Origin: Nitrospina sp052156635
GTDB taxonomy: Bacteria > Nitrospinota > Nitrospinia > Nitrospinales > Nitrospinaceae
Length of the DNA: 64,000 nucleotides
Direction: 5' to 3'
Assembly: GCF_052156635.1 (NCBI RefSeq)
Contig: NZ_JBQKUO010000001.1
Coordinates: 744,001-808,000 of the forward strand
Shown piece by piece: positions 1-7,877 of the stretch. Both the position numbers and the translations under genes were made by a program. Positions within the stretch are counted from its first letter, which is position 1. Each line of letters begins with the position of its first letter. The notes under the pieces were generated by a model. That model made no database searches. It was not told where the DNA came from and worked only from the letters and a program-made list of their open reading frames with translations.

Positions 1-577
1 GTTCAAGGTCCAGGCAGCGGGTCACCAGAAACCCGGTCAGCGCGGTGCCGACGATCTCCCATGGATGCCGGCTGAACAGCCGCGCCGCTTCCACGCACTG
101 ACTGCGGAAGGTGACGGAATTGCGTTTCATGTACACGGCGACCGGCACGGCCACGGAGAACGTCGAGCCGAAGGCATAGGGTTCACCCGACTTCGCCACG
201 GCTGTGCGATTGGGAAACGATTCGACGGTCTTGTAAAAGCACCCTTCCGGCCGGCGGAACACGCCGAAGTAGCCTTCGGGTCCGTTCGCCCCCATGCGCA
301 TCAACACATCGGCGACTGCTTCCGGCTGCGGTTTTTTCGTGGTCAGCAAAACCTCGCTCACCGCCAGCGCCGCCTGCGTCTGCACACCGTACAGACCCCT
401 CATGCGGTACCGCTTCACACCCTTCCCAATGTGAGGTTTCACATCGTGATAGGCATCGACGGTTTTGAAATACTGCTTGACCGTTTCGGGTTTGAGGCCC
501 TTCACCGACTGGCCGAGTGCGTCGCCGACGGCCATGCCGTACCAGCTGCCGAGGGCTTTGTCGTCGGAGGCGCTCAT
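1..577 (-). CDS. ADP-ribosylglycohydrolase (DraG-like) family protein, 3' end cut by window edge
   Basis: The frame is open from an ATG at 577 to the left edge (192 codons). It begins MSASDDKALGSWYGMAVGDA and continues LGQSVKGL. The GxxxGDALG pattern near the N-terminus is typical of the ADP-ribosylglycohydrolase/DraG superfamily, which removes ADP-ribose from proteins or small molecules using a di-metal (Mg/Mn) centre. The metal ligands expected in the C-terminal half would lie outside the window, so activity cannot be judged. It starts 31 bases after the stop of the MBL-fold gene on the same strand, so the two are probably co-transcribed. No strong Shine-Dalgarno sequence is visible. The family call rests mainly on the first 20 residues. 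Confidence 0.6.
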   Translation of the reverse strand, partial: MSASDDKALGSWYGMAVGDALGQSVKGLKPETVKQYFKTVDAYHDVKPHIGKGVKRYRMRGLYGVQTQAALAVSEVLLTTKKPQPEAVADVLMRMGANGPEGYFGVFRRPEGCFYKTVESFPNRTAVAKSGEPYAFGSTFSVAVPVAVYMKRNSVTFRSQCVEAARLFSRHPWEIVGTALTGFLVTRCLDLE

Positions 578-608
578 GAGGCGGGCTTCATGGAAACGGG
601 AATGGGAA

Positions 609-1379
609 TTACCGGATGGCAAACAGGGGGGTGGGCCGATCCTGCCGGGCCACCTCCACCGGCACCGGTGAAGCGGCGAGCGCACGGTGCGCGTGATTCA
701 ACGCCAGCTCCGGCCGGTTGTTTTTTTCGCTCAGATGCATCAACACCACCTTCTGAAGATTGGGGTGATTGAGAGCACTCAACATTTCGGCGCAGGTCTG
801 GTTGGAAAGATGACCCGTATCGCTGGCGACGCGTTTTTTGAGCGGCCACGGGTACGATCCGTTGATCAGCATGTCGGGATCGTGATTGGCCTCGATCAGC
901 AACACGTCCACCCCTTTCAATCGCGCCTCGACGGTGGGCGTGGAGGAACCGAGATCGGTGGCTTGACCCAGCTTCACCGATCCGCACCGGACGACGTAGG
1001 CCACCGACTCCGCGGCGTCGTGCGGCGTGGGGAACGACTCGATGCAGAGATCGCCCACCGCCACCTCATCCTCGCGACCGATACACTGCGCCTTGTCAAA
1101 CGGATCGTGGTGCCGCCGTGCCGCGTCGAACGTGCCTTGGGTCGCGTATACGGGAATGCCGTGTTTGTTGAGCAACAACTTCATACCGCGGATGTGGTCG
1201 GAATGCTCGTGCGTGATGAAAACGGCATCGAGGTCGGTGACGTTGCGTTGGACCGCCGCCATGCGCAGCTTGAGTTCGCGCAGGGACAGGCCGTTGTCGA
1301 TGAGGATGCGCGCGCGGTCGCTTTCGACAAACAACGCGTTGCCCTTGCTGCCGCTGGATAAAACGGAAAATTTTAGAAT
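609..1379 (-). CDS. MBL-fold metallo-hydrolase (YycJ/VicX-like), apparent AUU start
   Basis: Metallo-beta-lactamase fold hydrolase. The HEHSDH metal-binding motif (about residues 57-62 counted from the proposed start) is followed by further His and Asp residues expected to hold two metal ions. It resembles YycJ/VicX, a family of hydrolases or nucleases of poorly defined substrate. The family begins with a beta strand and the signature SSGSxGNA. Here the in-frame sequence FSVLSSGSKGNALFVES is present, but the part before LFVES contains no ATG, GTG, TTG or CTG. The only candidate start with a ribosome site is ATT at 1377-1379, eight bases after the GGAGG core of a purine-rich run at 1383-1394. 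The first conventional codon, TTG at 1334, would delete the conserved N-terminal strand and has no such site. The upstream in-frame stop is at about 1437-1439. Confidence 0.75.
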   Translation of the reverse strand: MLKFSVLSSGSKGNALFVESDRARILIDNGLSLRELKLRMAAVQRNVTDLDAVFITHEHSDHIRGMKLLLNKHGIPVYATQGTFDAARRHHDPFDKAQCIGREDEVAVGDLCIESFPTPHDAAESVAYVVRCGSVKLGQATDLGSSTPTVEARLKGVDVLLIEANHDPDMLINGSYPWPLKKRVASDTGHLSNQTCAEMLSALNHPNLQKVVLMHLSEKNNRPELALNHAHRALAASPVPVEVARQDRPTPLFAIR

Positions 1380-1382
1380 AAC

Positions 1383-1394
1383 CCTCTCCTCCCC
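1383..1394 (-). promoter_or_regulatory. Strong Shine-Dalgarno sequence fixing an AUU start
   Basis: The minus strand reads GGGGAGGAGAGG followed by GTT and then ATT. The GGAGG core (1388-1392) lies eight bases before the ATT. It is the only good ribosome-binding site upstream of the MBL-fold gene and decides the start chosen for that gene. Confidence 0.6.
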
Positions 1395-1480
1395 TTTTCG
1401 GACACCGTCCGGGAAACGCGTGGATTCGTCACCCCACTATAAAACTTTGTTTAAAGGAATTCCCCTCTGAATTCCATTTT

Positions 1481-1507
1481 CACTCTCTCCTTAATAAGGA
1501 GGGAGTG
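1481..1507. repeat. C/G-rich hairpin with CTCCTT/AAGGAG arms
   Basis: Two 12-base arms (CACTCTCTCCTT and AAGGAGGGAGTG) flank a three-base AAT loop, with one G-T wobble. No T tract follows on either strand, so a simple intrinsic terminator is unlikely. Hairpins of the same style (CCTCCTT...AAGGAGG) occur at 30967-30987 and 33752-33770. Confidence 0.5.
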
Positions 1508-1512
1508 AAAGA

Positions 1513-1639
1513 GCCGCAGCCATTCGGCCGGAGGCGCCGCCCCGGACTGCGTCCGGTAGCACAGTTGATATTTCGAACGGTCCCACTGACCCTCGTTTCA
1601 CCCATCGGGCATCACCCGGCCTGACACGGGCCACGCCCG
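1513..1639 (-). repeat. Dispersed intergenic repeat, copy A (diverged)
   Basis: Read on the minus strand, the element starts directly after the aldehyde dehydrogenase stop with the mini-hairpin CGGGCGTGGCCCG (1627-1639). It continues with diverged versions of the family blocks, including GAGGGTC near 1590, and contains the second mini-hairpin CGGACTGCGTCCG near 1543-1555. It matches copies near 12.7, 30.9, 33.5, 46.3, 48.9 and 58.2 kb. Confidence 0.55.
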
Positions 1640-3127
1640 TTAGTCGTGGTCGATCTGGGCTTTCTGCAGTTTGCCGCTGTAATCGACGAACACCGACTTC
1701 CATTCCGAAAAGGTTTCGAGCGCGGCGATACCGACCTCGCGGTGGCCGTTGCCCGTTCCCTTGATGCCGCCGAACGGCAACTGGATTTCCGCACCGATGG
1801 TCGATGCGTTGACGTAGGTCAGTCCGGTTTGCAGAGACTCGACGGCCTTGAACGCGCGGTTGACGTCCTGCGTGTAGATCGCCGAAGACAAACCGTAGGA
1901 GGAATCGTTGACGATGTCCACCGCCTCCTCAAAACTGCTGCAGGCGATGACGCCGACCACGGGACCGAAGATCTCCTCTTGCGCGATGCGCATTTTGGAA
2001 TCGACATCGGCAAACACCGTAGGCTGGTAAAACCAGCCGTTCTTGAGGACCTTGCCGTTGGCGTAATTGCCGCCGGTCAGCAGCTTCGCGCCTTCGTCCT
2101 TGCCGATCTGCACGTAGCGGTGAACCTTCTCGCGCGCCCTGTCGTTGATGAGCGGACCCATGTCCACTTTCTCTTCGAGGCCGTTGCCGAGTTTCAGCTT
2201 TTTCGCCCGCTCGACCAGCATGTCGGTGAACTTCTTCGCCACTTTTTTGTGGATGACGACGCGGCTGCAGGCCGTGCAACGCTGGCCGGTGGTGCCGAAC
2301 GCACCGAACATCACCCCCTCCAGAGCGAGGCTCAGGTTGGCGTCGTCCATGATGATGATGGCGTTTTTGCCGCCCATCTCCAGCGAGTACTGCTTCATCC
2401 TCTGGGCACAGGTGCTGGCGATGCCGGCCCCGGTCTGCGTGGAACCGGTGAACGACACCATGTCCACATCCTTGTGCTCAACCAGCGGCGCGCCCGCATC
2501 GGGTCCGAAACCCGTGACCATGTTGACCACGCCGGGGGGCAGTCCCGCCTTCTCGAAAATGTTCATGAAGTTGACCACGGTCAGCGGCGTGTCTTCCGCC
2601 GGTTTGATGACCGCGGTGTTGCCGCAGATGAGTGCCGGAATCAGTTTCCAGGACGGGATGGCGAGCGGAAAGTTCCACGGCGTGACACAGGCGACGACGC
2701 CCAGCGGCATCCGCACCGACATGGCGAATTTGTTCCTGAGTTCGGAGGGAACCGTCTCCCCGGCCATGCGCCGGCCTTCGCCCGCGGCGAAGTAGGTGAG
2801 GTCGATCGCCTCCTGCACGTCGCCGCGCGTCTCGGAGATGATCTTTCCCATTTCCTTCGTCATGTCCTGAGCCAGCGATTCCTTGTGCTTCACCAACAGT
2901 TCGGCGACCTTGTACATGATCTCGCCGCGTTTGGGCGCCGGGGTTTCCCGCCACATCTTTTTGGCCTTGGCCGCGGCGGCGACGGCCTTGTCCACATCCT
3001 TCTTGTTCGATTTCTGAAACCGTCCCAGCACCTGGTTGCAGTTGGCGGGGTTGGTGTTTTCAAAAATCTCGCCGCTGGATGAGGCCACCCATTTGCCGTT
3101 GATGTAGTTTTTGTATTCCTTGGTCAT
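1640..3127 (-). CDS. NAD(P)-dependent aldehyde dehydrogenase
   Basis: Full-length (495 aa) aldehyde dehydrogenase of the non-acylating superfamily, oxidising an aldehyde to a carboxylate with NAD(P)+. The oxyanion-hole Asn is in TPWNFP (N152), the cofactor Lys is near K175, the general base is E250 in LEMGGKN and the nucleophile is C284 in GQRCTA. The N-terminus YINGKWVASSSGEIFENTNP resembles the semialdehyde dehydrogenase branch (alpha-ketoglutaric semialdehyde or succinate semialdehyde type), but the substrate cannot be read from sequence. The start is supported by GGAGGT six bases before the ATG. The gene stands alone between the MBL-fold gene and aroB, and a dispersed repeat begins immediately after its stop codon. 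Confidence 0.9.
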   Translation of the reverse strand: MTKEYKNYINGKWVASSSGEIFENTNPANCNQVLGRFQKSNKKDVDKAVAAAAKAKKMWRETPAPKRGEIMYKVAELLVKHKESLAQDMTKEMGKIISETRGDVQEAIDLTYFAAGEGRRMAGETVPSELRNKFAMSVRMPLGVVACVTPWNFPLAIPSWKLIPALICGNTAVIKPAEDTPLTVVNFMNIFEKAGLPPGVVNMVTGFGPDAGAPLVEHKDVDMVSFTGSTQTGAGIASTCAQRMKQYSLEMGGKNAIIIMDDANLSLALEGVMFGAFGTTGQRCTACSRVVIHKKVAKKFTDMLVERAKKLKLGNGLEEKVDMGPLINDRAREKVHRYVQIGKDEGAKLLTGGNYANGKVLKNGWFYQPTVFADVDSKMRIAQEEIFGPVVGVIACSSFEEAVDIVNDSSYGLSSAIYTQDVNRAFKAVESLQTGLTYVNASTIGAEIQLPFGGIKGTGNGHREVGIAALETFSEWKSVFVDYSGKLQKAQIDHD

Positions 3128-3224
3128 GCAACACCTCCGAATGGAAATGCGTTGAGATAAGACTGGCGGAGCGAAAGGAAATCGATCGTTGACACAGGCC
3201 GGAACCCTCCGGAGACCGATGAAA

Positions 3225-3249
3225 GCCCGGGTTCATGAAAAACCGGGGC
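3225..3249 (-). terminator. Possible terminator hairpin downstream of aroB
   Basis: Nine-base arms (GCCCGGGTT and AACCGGGGC on the plus strand) with one mismatch enclose a seven-base AT-rich loop. On the minus strand the hairpin is followed only by TTTC, so the U tract is weak. It lies about 100 bases after the aroB stop and would close the pil-aroB transcript. Confidence 0.3.
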
Positions 3250-3349
3250 CTGGAAAAGAAAATGCGGTTGAATCACCGCTCAATTGGAATATAGGTAAAT
3301 GATGAAGGGAAGTCAAGCGGGCCGGAAGGGGCGTCCCGGTCCGGGCCAA

Positions 3350-4429
3350 TCACTTGGAAATCAAAACTTTTTCCAGTTCCGCCTCGGGGACGGCGTCCAC
3401 GATTTCCACCTGGCCCAGGGAGCGGACGAGGATGAAGCGAATCTTCTTTTCGCGCGCTTTTTTGTCGCGGTACATGGACTCGATGTAAGCGCGGGCTGGA
3501 AATTCCGGAAGCGCGGTGGGCAGGCCGTAGCGGTCGATGAGTTTCGTGATCCGCTCCACCGTAGCGGCGTCGCAGTATCCCATCTGGTGCGACAGGTGCG
3601 CCGCGATCACCATGCCGATGGCCACGGCCTCGCCGTGTTTGTATTGCGTGTATTCGGTGAGGGCTTCCACGGCGTGGCCGATGGTGTGGCCGTAATTGAG
3701 CACCATGCGGTAATTGCTTTCGCGCTCGTCCTTTTCGACCACCCGCGCCTTGATGGCGCACGAGGTTTCGATGATGTGGGTGAGGGCCTGCGGGTCCTGG
3801 GACTGGATCGCATCCACGTTGTCCTCGAGATACTTGAACAAATCGGGGTCCTCGATGACCCCGTACTTGATGATCTCGGCCATGCCGGCGCGAAACTCGT
3901 CGGAGGGAAGGGTCTTCAAGGTGTTGAGGTCGATGATGACGGCGCGCGGCTGGTAGAACGCGCCGATCATGTTTTTGCCGAGCGGGTGGTTGACGGCGGT
4001 TTTGCCGCCGACGCTGCTGTCCACCTGCGACAGCAGGGTGGTGGGCACCTGCAGAAACGGCACGCCGCGTTGATAGGTGGCGGCGACGAAGCCGGTGAGG
4101 TCGCCAATGACGCCACCGCCCAAAGCGACCATCAACGTGTTGCGGTCATAGGCGTGTTGCATGAGGTGATCATACACCACCCCGGCGCTGGCCAGCGTTT
4201 TGTGCGCCTCGCCCTGCGGAATTTCCACGATGCGGTTTTCGATGCCGGCCTGTTTCAGGCCGGCCTCCAGCGCAGGGCCGTACAAGGCGCGGATGGACGG
4301 ATGGGTGACGATCACGGCGCGGCGCAAACCGGCAAGCGAAGGCACGCGGCCGCTGAAGGTGCCAAATAGATTCTGGCCGATCAGGATTTCGTAACTCCTG
4401 TCGGCCAGATCTATCCTCAAAACTTTCAT
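3350..4429 (-). CDS. aroB: 3-dehydroquinate synthase
   Basis: Second step of the shikimate pathway: converts DAHP to 3-dehydroquinate with NAD+ and a metal ion, in the cytoplasm. The length (359 aa) is usual. The NAD-binding loop GGGVIGDLTGF is at residues 104-114, followed by PTTLLSQVDSSVGGKTAVNH. Metal ligands are expected in the FRAGMAEIIKYG and NYGHTIGHAVEA segments. The ATG starts six bases after the pilQ stop, so aroB is the last gene of the pilus operon. Linkage of pilMNOPQ to aro genes is well known in proteobacteria, but there aroK usually sits between pilQ and aroB and here it is missing. Confidence 0.97.
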   Translation of the reverse strand: MKVLRIDLADRSYEILIGQNLFGTFSGRVPSLAGLRRAVIVTHPSIRALYGPALEAGLKQAGIENRIVEIPQGEAHKTLASAGVVYDHLMQHAYDRNTLMVALGGGVIGDLTGFVAATYQRGVPFLQVPTTLLSQVDSSVGGKTAVNHPLGKNMIGAFYQPRAVIIDLNTLKTLPSDEFRAGMAEIIKYGVIEDPDLFKYLEDNVDAIQSQDPQALTHIIETSCAIKARVVEKDERESNYRMVLNYGHTIGHAVEALTEYTQYKHGEAVAIGMVIAAHLSHQMGYCDAATVERITKLIDRYGLPTALPEFPARAYIESMYRDKKAREKKIRFILVRSLGQVEIVDAVPEAELEKVLISK

Positions 4430-4435
4430 TGAATC

Positions 4436-6292
4436 CTATTCGATGTTTTCCCGCACGATGGTGGGCGTAACGAAAATCAGCAATTCCGAGATGGTATCAT
4501 CTTGCGAACGATTCTTGAAGAGATAACCGAGAATCGGAATCTGGTGCAGGTATGGCACCCGCACGCGGGCTTCGTTGATTTCCTGCTGGAAAAGGCCGCC
4601 CAGCACCACCGTGGCACCGTTGTCCACCAGCACTTCGGAATTGGCTTCCTTGGTGATGATGGTCGGGACGCCGTTGACCTGCTGACCAAAGTCGGCCTGG
4701 TTCTGGGTGGCAGTGATCTTCATGTACACGTCCTCTTCCGCCGTGATGTGCGGTTTGACCGTCAGGTTGATTTCCGCATCGACGAACTCGATCTTGGTGC
4801 CTTCGTTCGCGGAGAAAGTCTGATACGGGATCTCCCGGCCACTGCGGATCTTGGCTTCCTTGTTATCCAGCGTGGTGACCTTGGGATTCGCAATGGTCCG
4901 CGATTTACCCTCACTTTCGGCTGCGGCCAGGATCAACTGCAACTGGTGGTCCGCATCGCTCATGGTCAGGGTGTACAGGCCGGCAGGGTTGGCCACGTTG
5001 GCGGCGAGGTCCACCACGAACTCGCCGTTCAGCGTGGTCGGGAAGCCCGGGTTGGCCACGTCGATGTTATTGTTCAACGTCCATTGCAGTCCGAGGTCCT
5101 GGGTGAACGACCGCGCGATCTCGATGATACGCGACTCGATCATGACCTGCGGGGTTCGGATATCCAGCGTCCGGATCACCGACACCATTTCCTCGATCTT
5201 GTCCTCAATGTCGGTGAGGATCAGCGTGTTGGTGCGGGTGTCGGAGGAGATCTGGCCCCGGTCGATCGACTTGATTTTTTCCAGGTTCTTCACCATCTCC
5301 TCGATGTCCGCGTAACTGATGCGGATCATCTCGGTCACCAGCGGTTCGGATTTCTTGGCTTCCTCCAGCGCCGCCTTGGGTGCAATGCGAATGATGTTTT
5401 TCTGGCATTTGCGGGCAAGCCCGTAGTTGTCCAGTATCAATTCAAGAGCCGTATTCCAGCCGACATCCACCAGGCGGACATTGACATTTCCACTCACGTC
5501 CGGAGACAACACCACGTTGAATCCGCTGACATCGGAAATGATACGGAAAATGTTTTTCAGGCTCGCGTCCTGGAAGTCAAAGGTATAGCGTTCCTTCTGT
5601 CCACCCAGCAGGTTGCCGCAGGTGTCTTCCACGCTGGCCTTGGATCCCGATTCATAAAGGGAGCCTTCCTGTTCTCCGCTGGCCATGCCCATTTCTTCCT
5701 CAAACGAGGAGGCGGTGCGGGTGTCCTTGTTTCCTGCTTCCATGGAAGCGGCCTGAATGCGGACGTCCAGGCTGTTGGGTCCGGTTTTGACGATTTCGTA
5801 ACTGGCGGTCTGGTTGAGACCGATCTCCAGGCGCAGCACTTTGGCTTCTTCAAAGTACGTCGGGGTGACCGTACTGACCACTCCCTTGTTGACCTGGATG
5901 GCTCCGGTCAGCATGCCCTGAGACGTTCCCGGAAAGTCCAACACCAGGCGGAGCGGGTTTTCCAGTTTGAAGGCAGTGTAATTCACCGAGCCGCTGATCT
6001 GGAGCTGAATGGAAGTTTCGTCGCCTTGCTGGTCCGCGGTCAGGTTCTGAATTTCGTTTATGGCCGAAGCGGGCGCCTCTTCGGTCATCTGGGCGACATT
6101 CCAGACCTTTCCCTTTTTTCCATTGATGGTTTTCCCGGATTTGGTGACAGAAATCCCCTTCATGTTTTCCGGCTTGACGGAGGTGTGGCCCTTGTCCCCC
6201 GTGGCGCCGAAAACCGGGAACGCCGTCAGGCACACAGCCATCACGACGGCGGTCAAACAAGAGATATGAATTTTCATGTTTTTGGTTTTCAC
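4436..6292 (-). CDS. pilQ: Type IV pilus outer-membrane secretin PilQ
   Basis: Multimeric outer-membrane channel through which the type IV pilus passes. The chosen start is GTG at 6292, six bases after GAGGAG, which gives MKTKN and then a hydrophobic signal peptide ending near FPVFGA. ATG at 6277 is the alternative. The frame extends further upstream but there overlaps the previous gene. Domain order: one AMIN domain (around FKLENPLRLVLDFPG), a short secretin/TonB N-terminal domain (FQDASLKNIFRIISDVSGFN), an N1/NolW-like domain with VIRTLDIRTPQVMIE, and the C-terminal secretin domain ending VPYLHQIPILGYLFKNR. The length is about 618 aa, and it has only one clear AMIN domain. It overlaps the translation zone of the preceding pilP-type gene (11-base gap), indicating coupling. 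Confidence 0.95.
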   Translation of the reverse strand: MKTKNMKIHISCLTAVVMAVCLTAFPVFGATGDKGHTSVKPENMKGISVTKSGKTINGKKGKVWNVAQMTEEAPASAINEIQNLTADQQGDETSIQLQISGSVNYTAFKLENPLRLVLDFPGTSQGMLTGAIQVNKGVVSTVTPTYFEEAKVLRLEIGLNQTASYEIVKTGPNSLDVRIQAASMEAGNKDTRTASSFEEEMGMASGEQEGSLYESGSKASVEDTCGNLLGGQKERYTFDFQDASLKNIFRIISDVSGFNVVLSPDVSGNVNVRLVDVGWNTALELILDNYGLARKCQKNIIRIAPKAALEEAKKSEPLVTEMIRISYADIEEMVKNLEKIKSIDRGQISSDTRTNTLILTDIEDKIEEMVSVIRTLDIRTPQVMIESRIIEIARSFTQDLGLQWTLNNNIDVANPGFPTTLNGEFVVDLAANVANPAGLYTLTMSDADHQLQLILAAAESEGKSRTIANPKVTTLDNKEAKIRSGREIPYQTFSANEGTKIEFVDAEINLTVKPHITAEEDVYMKITATQNQADFGQQVNGVPTIITKEANSEVLVDNGATVVLGGLFQQEINEARVRVPYLHQIPILGYLFKNRSQDDTISELLIFVTPTIVRENIE

Positions 6293-6302
6293 AACACGCT
6301 CC

Positions 6303-7871
6303 TCATTCATCGGCCGGTTTAGTAAACTCCAGATATCGGGTTTGGGTCCGGATGTTGCCCTGATAATCGCGGATACGTTCAATAATGGTGATCTTTTCCT
6401 GATCAATGGCTTCGACCACGCCGTAACGCGGTCCAAGCAGAGAACCGACGCGGATGGTATGTCCGAAAGTATCCGGGGTCTCCACCAGGGCAACGGTCTC
6501 CTGACCGCTCCAGATAAGGCCGGACAGTTTCAATTGACCCAGTTCATTCTGCAGGTCGGACCCGATCTGCATGGACCCAACCCCACTGGCCTTTTCAATC
6601 AGGTTCTTATAATTGCTGATTTCCTCGACAACCTCGTCCTTACTCATGTCCCGCAGCTCTTTCTTGTTCTTAAACAGCGCCGCATAGTATTCGAGGTCGG
6701 AATGGAGTCTCGGATCCGTTCGTTTGACTGCGCGGTAGACCTCGTAAGGAATCGACGGAAGGGTTCCCAGTTCCTGGTCCATACGGCTTCGGAACAACTG
6801 TTTCTCTTCCATTCTTTCCTTCATGCGTTCCCGCCGGTCCTTGTCTTCCTGCATCTGCTTCTGAATGGCTTCAATATCCACTTCATCAATCTGAGGCACG
6901 AAGGGATCCCGTTTGTCCGTGAACATGTAGCGCAGACCGGGAGCGAACACGGCTTTGAGAGTGTCAAAATCTTCTTTCGTGGATTTGAGCCGTCGCACCA
7001 CTTCCTTCAAGGCACTTTCCGCCCGCCGATTCATTCTGGCGATACCTGCGGCGTTGCCCTCCTGGTCCATCCGGTTGTACCAGCGCCCTTCGGGCGATTC
7101 ATAAAACCGGACCATGCGTTCGACATCACGGTCGCTGAGGGCTTTGTAGCGGAACAGATTGTCGATGATGTGCAGGGACCGCTGATGGTCGCGCATCTCC
7201 ATCTTCAACTTCATGACCAGCTTTTCGGCGCTGCCTACGGCGAAGAAATCGTTCAGCGGCGCCACGGTACGAAGCATCGATGCCTTGAACTTGATATCGT
7301 AATCCACCTGCGACTTGGCTTTCTCCAAACGGTCCATCAACTCCAGGCGTTTTTTGTCCGGAGGGTGTGACGTGATGCGCTTGAGAAAGCTTTCGTATTC
7401 GCCCCATCGCTTCACATAGCTGGAGTCCAGCGCAGCAATGCGGCGCCCCAGCGGCGAACGGAAAAACCGGATGGCCCGGCGAATGTGCGTTCGGTTGAAA
7501 CCATCTCGAAGGGCCCGGAATTTGGTGTTGTAAAACTCGTTGGTGTTGAACGCTCCCTCGTACACTTCATTGATGAGGGTGATGTGCTCTCTTGAAAGCC
7601 CCAAAGACGACAGCAGGTTCGGATTGGTGAACACGGATGGTTCCATGGTCATGCGCGCCACCAGAGCCTTTTCCTTCTGGGATCCGCTTAGCACGAACAA
7701 CTGCCGAACGAGTGAAGTCTTGTTTTGCGTTCTGGCCGCCTGGAGTTCCGGGACCCACACGGCAAGAACCATCCAGGCCGCCATCAGGGCCGCCACGAAC
7801 CAGCGCACACCGCGGGTGTCAGGGAATCCGTTTAAATATTGTGTCTGCGTTTTCATCGTCGCGTTCCACAT
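6303..7871 (-). CDS. pilP: PilP-like pilus assembly protein with large N-terminal extension
   Basis: It occupies the pilP slot between pilO and pilQ but is 522 aa, against roughly 175 aa for ordinary PilP. The last ~120 residues (LGQLKLSGLIWSGQETVALV onward, with GHTIRVGSLLGPRYGVVEAI and EKITIIERI) match the PilP beta domain that bridges the inner-membrane PilNO complex to the secretin. The N-terminus has a membrane anchor or signal (WFVAALMAAWMVLAVWVPELQA). It is followed by about 330 mainly helical residues with repeated FxxxLGRRIA- and FYESPEGRWYN-like segments that resemble DUF2059-type helical domains, then a charged stretch (QKQMQEDKDRRERMKERMEE). The ATG lies six bases after pilO, with GAGGGTG upstream. 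The PilP identity rests on position and the C-terminal pattern; the role of the extension is unknown. Confidence 0.75.
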   Translation of the reverse strand: MWNATMKTQTQYLNGFPDTRGVRWFVAALMAAWMVLAVWVPELQAARTQNKTSLVRQLFVLSGSQKEKALVARMTMEPSVFTNPNLLSSLGLSREHITLINEVYEGAFNTNEFYNTKFRALRDGFNRTHIRRAIRFFRSPLGRRIAALDSSYVKRWGEYESFLKRITSHPPDKKRLELMDRLEKAKSQVDYDIKFKASMLRTVAPLNDFFAVGSAEKLVMKLKMEMRDHQRSLHIIDNLFRYKALSDRDVERMVRFYESPEGRWYNRMDQEGNAAGIARMNRRAESALKEVVRRLKSTKEDFDTLKAVFAPGLRYMFTDKRDPFVPQIDEVDIEAIQKQMQEDKDRRERMKERMEEKQLFRSRMDQELGTLPSIPYEVYRAVKRTDPRLHSDLEYYAALFKNKKELRDMSKDEVVEEISNYKNLIEKASGVGSMQIGSDLQNELGQLKLSGLIWSGQETVALVETPDTFGHTIRVGSLLGPRYGVVEAIDQEKITIIERIRDYQGNIRTQTRYLEFTKPADE

Positions 7872-7877
7872 ATGGCT

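Noticed and set aside
1646..3082. Long plus-strand open frame (478 codons) opposite the aldehyde dehydrogenase
   Set aside because: Arg/His/Val-rich composition typical of antisense of a GC-rich gene; no ribosome site or family motif.
4502..6322. Plus-strand frame of 606 codons across pilQ
   Set aside because: Shadow of the secretin gene; no signal, domain or plausible start.
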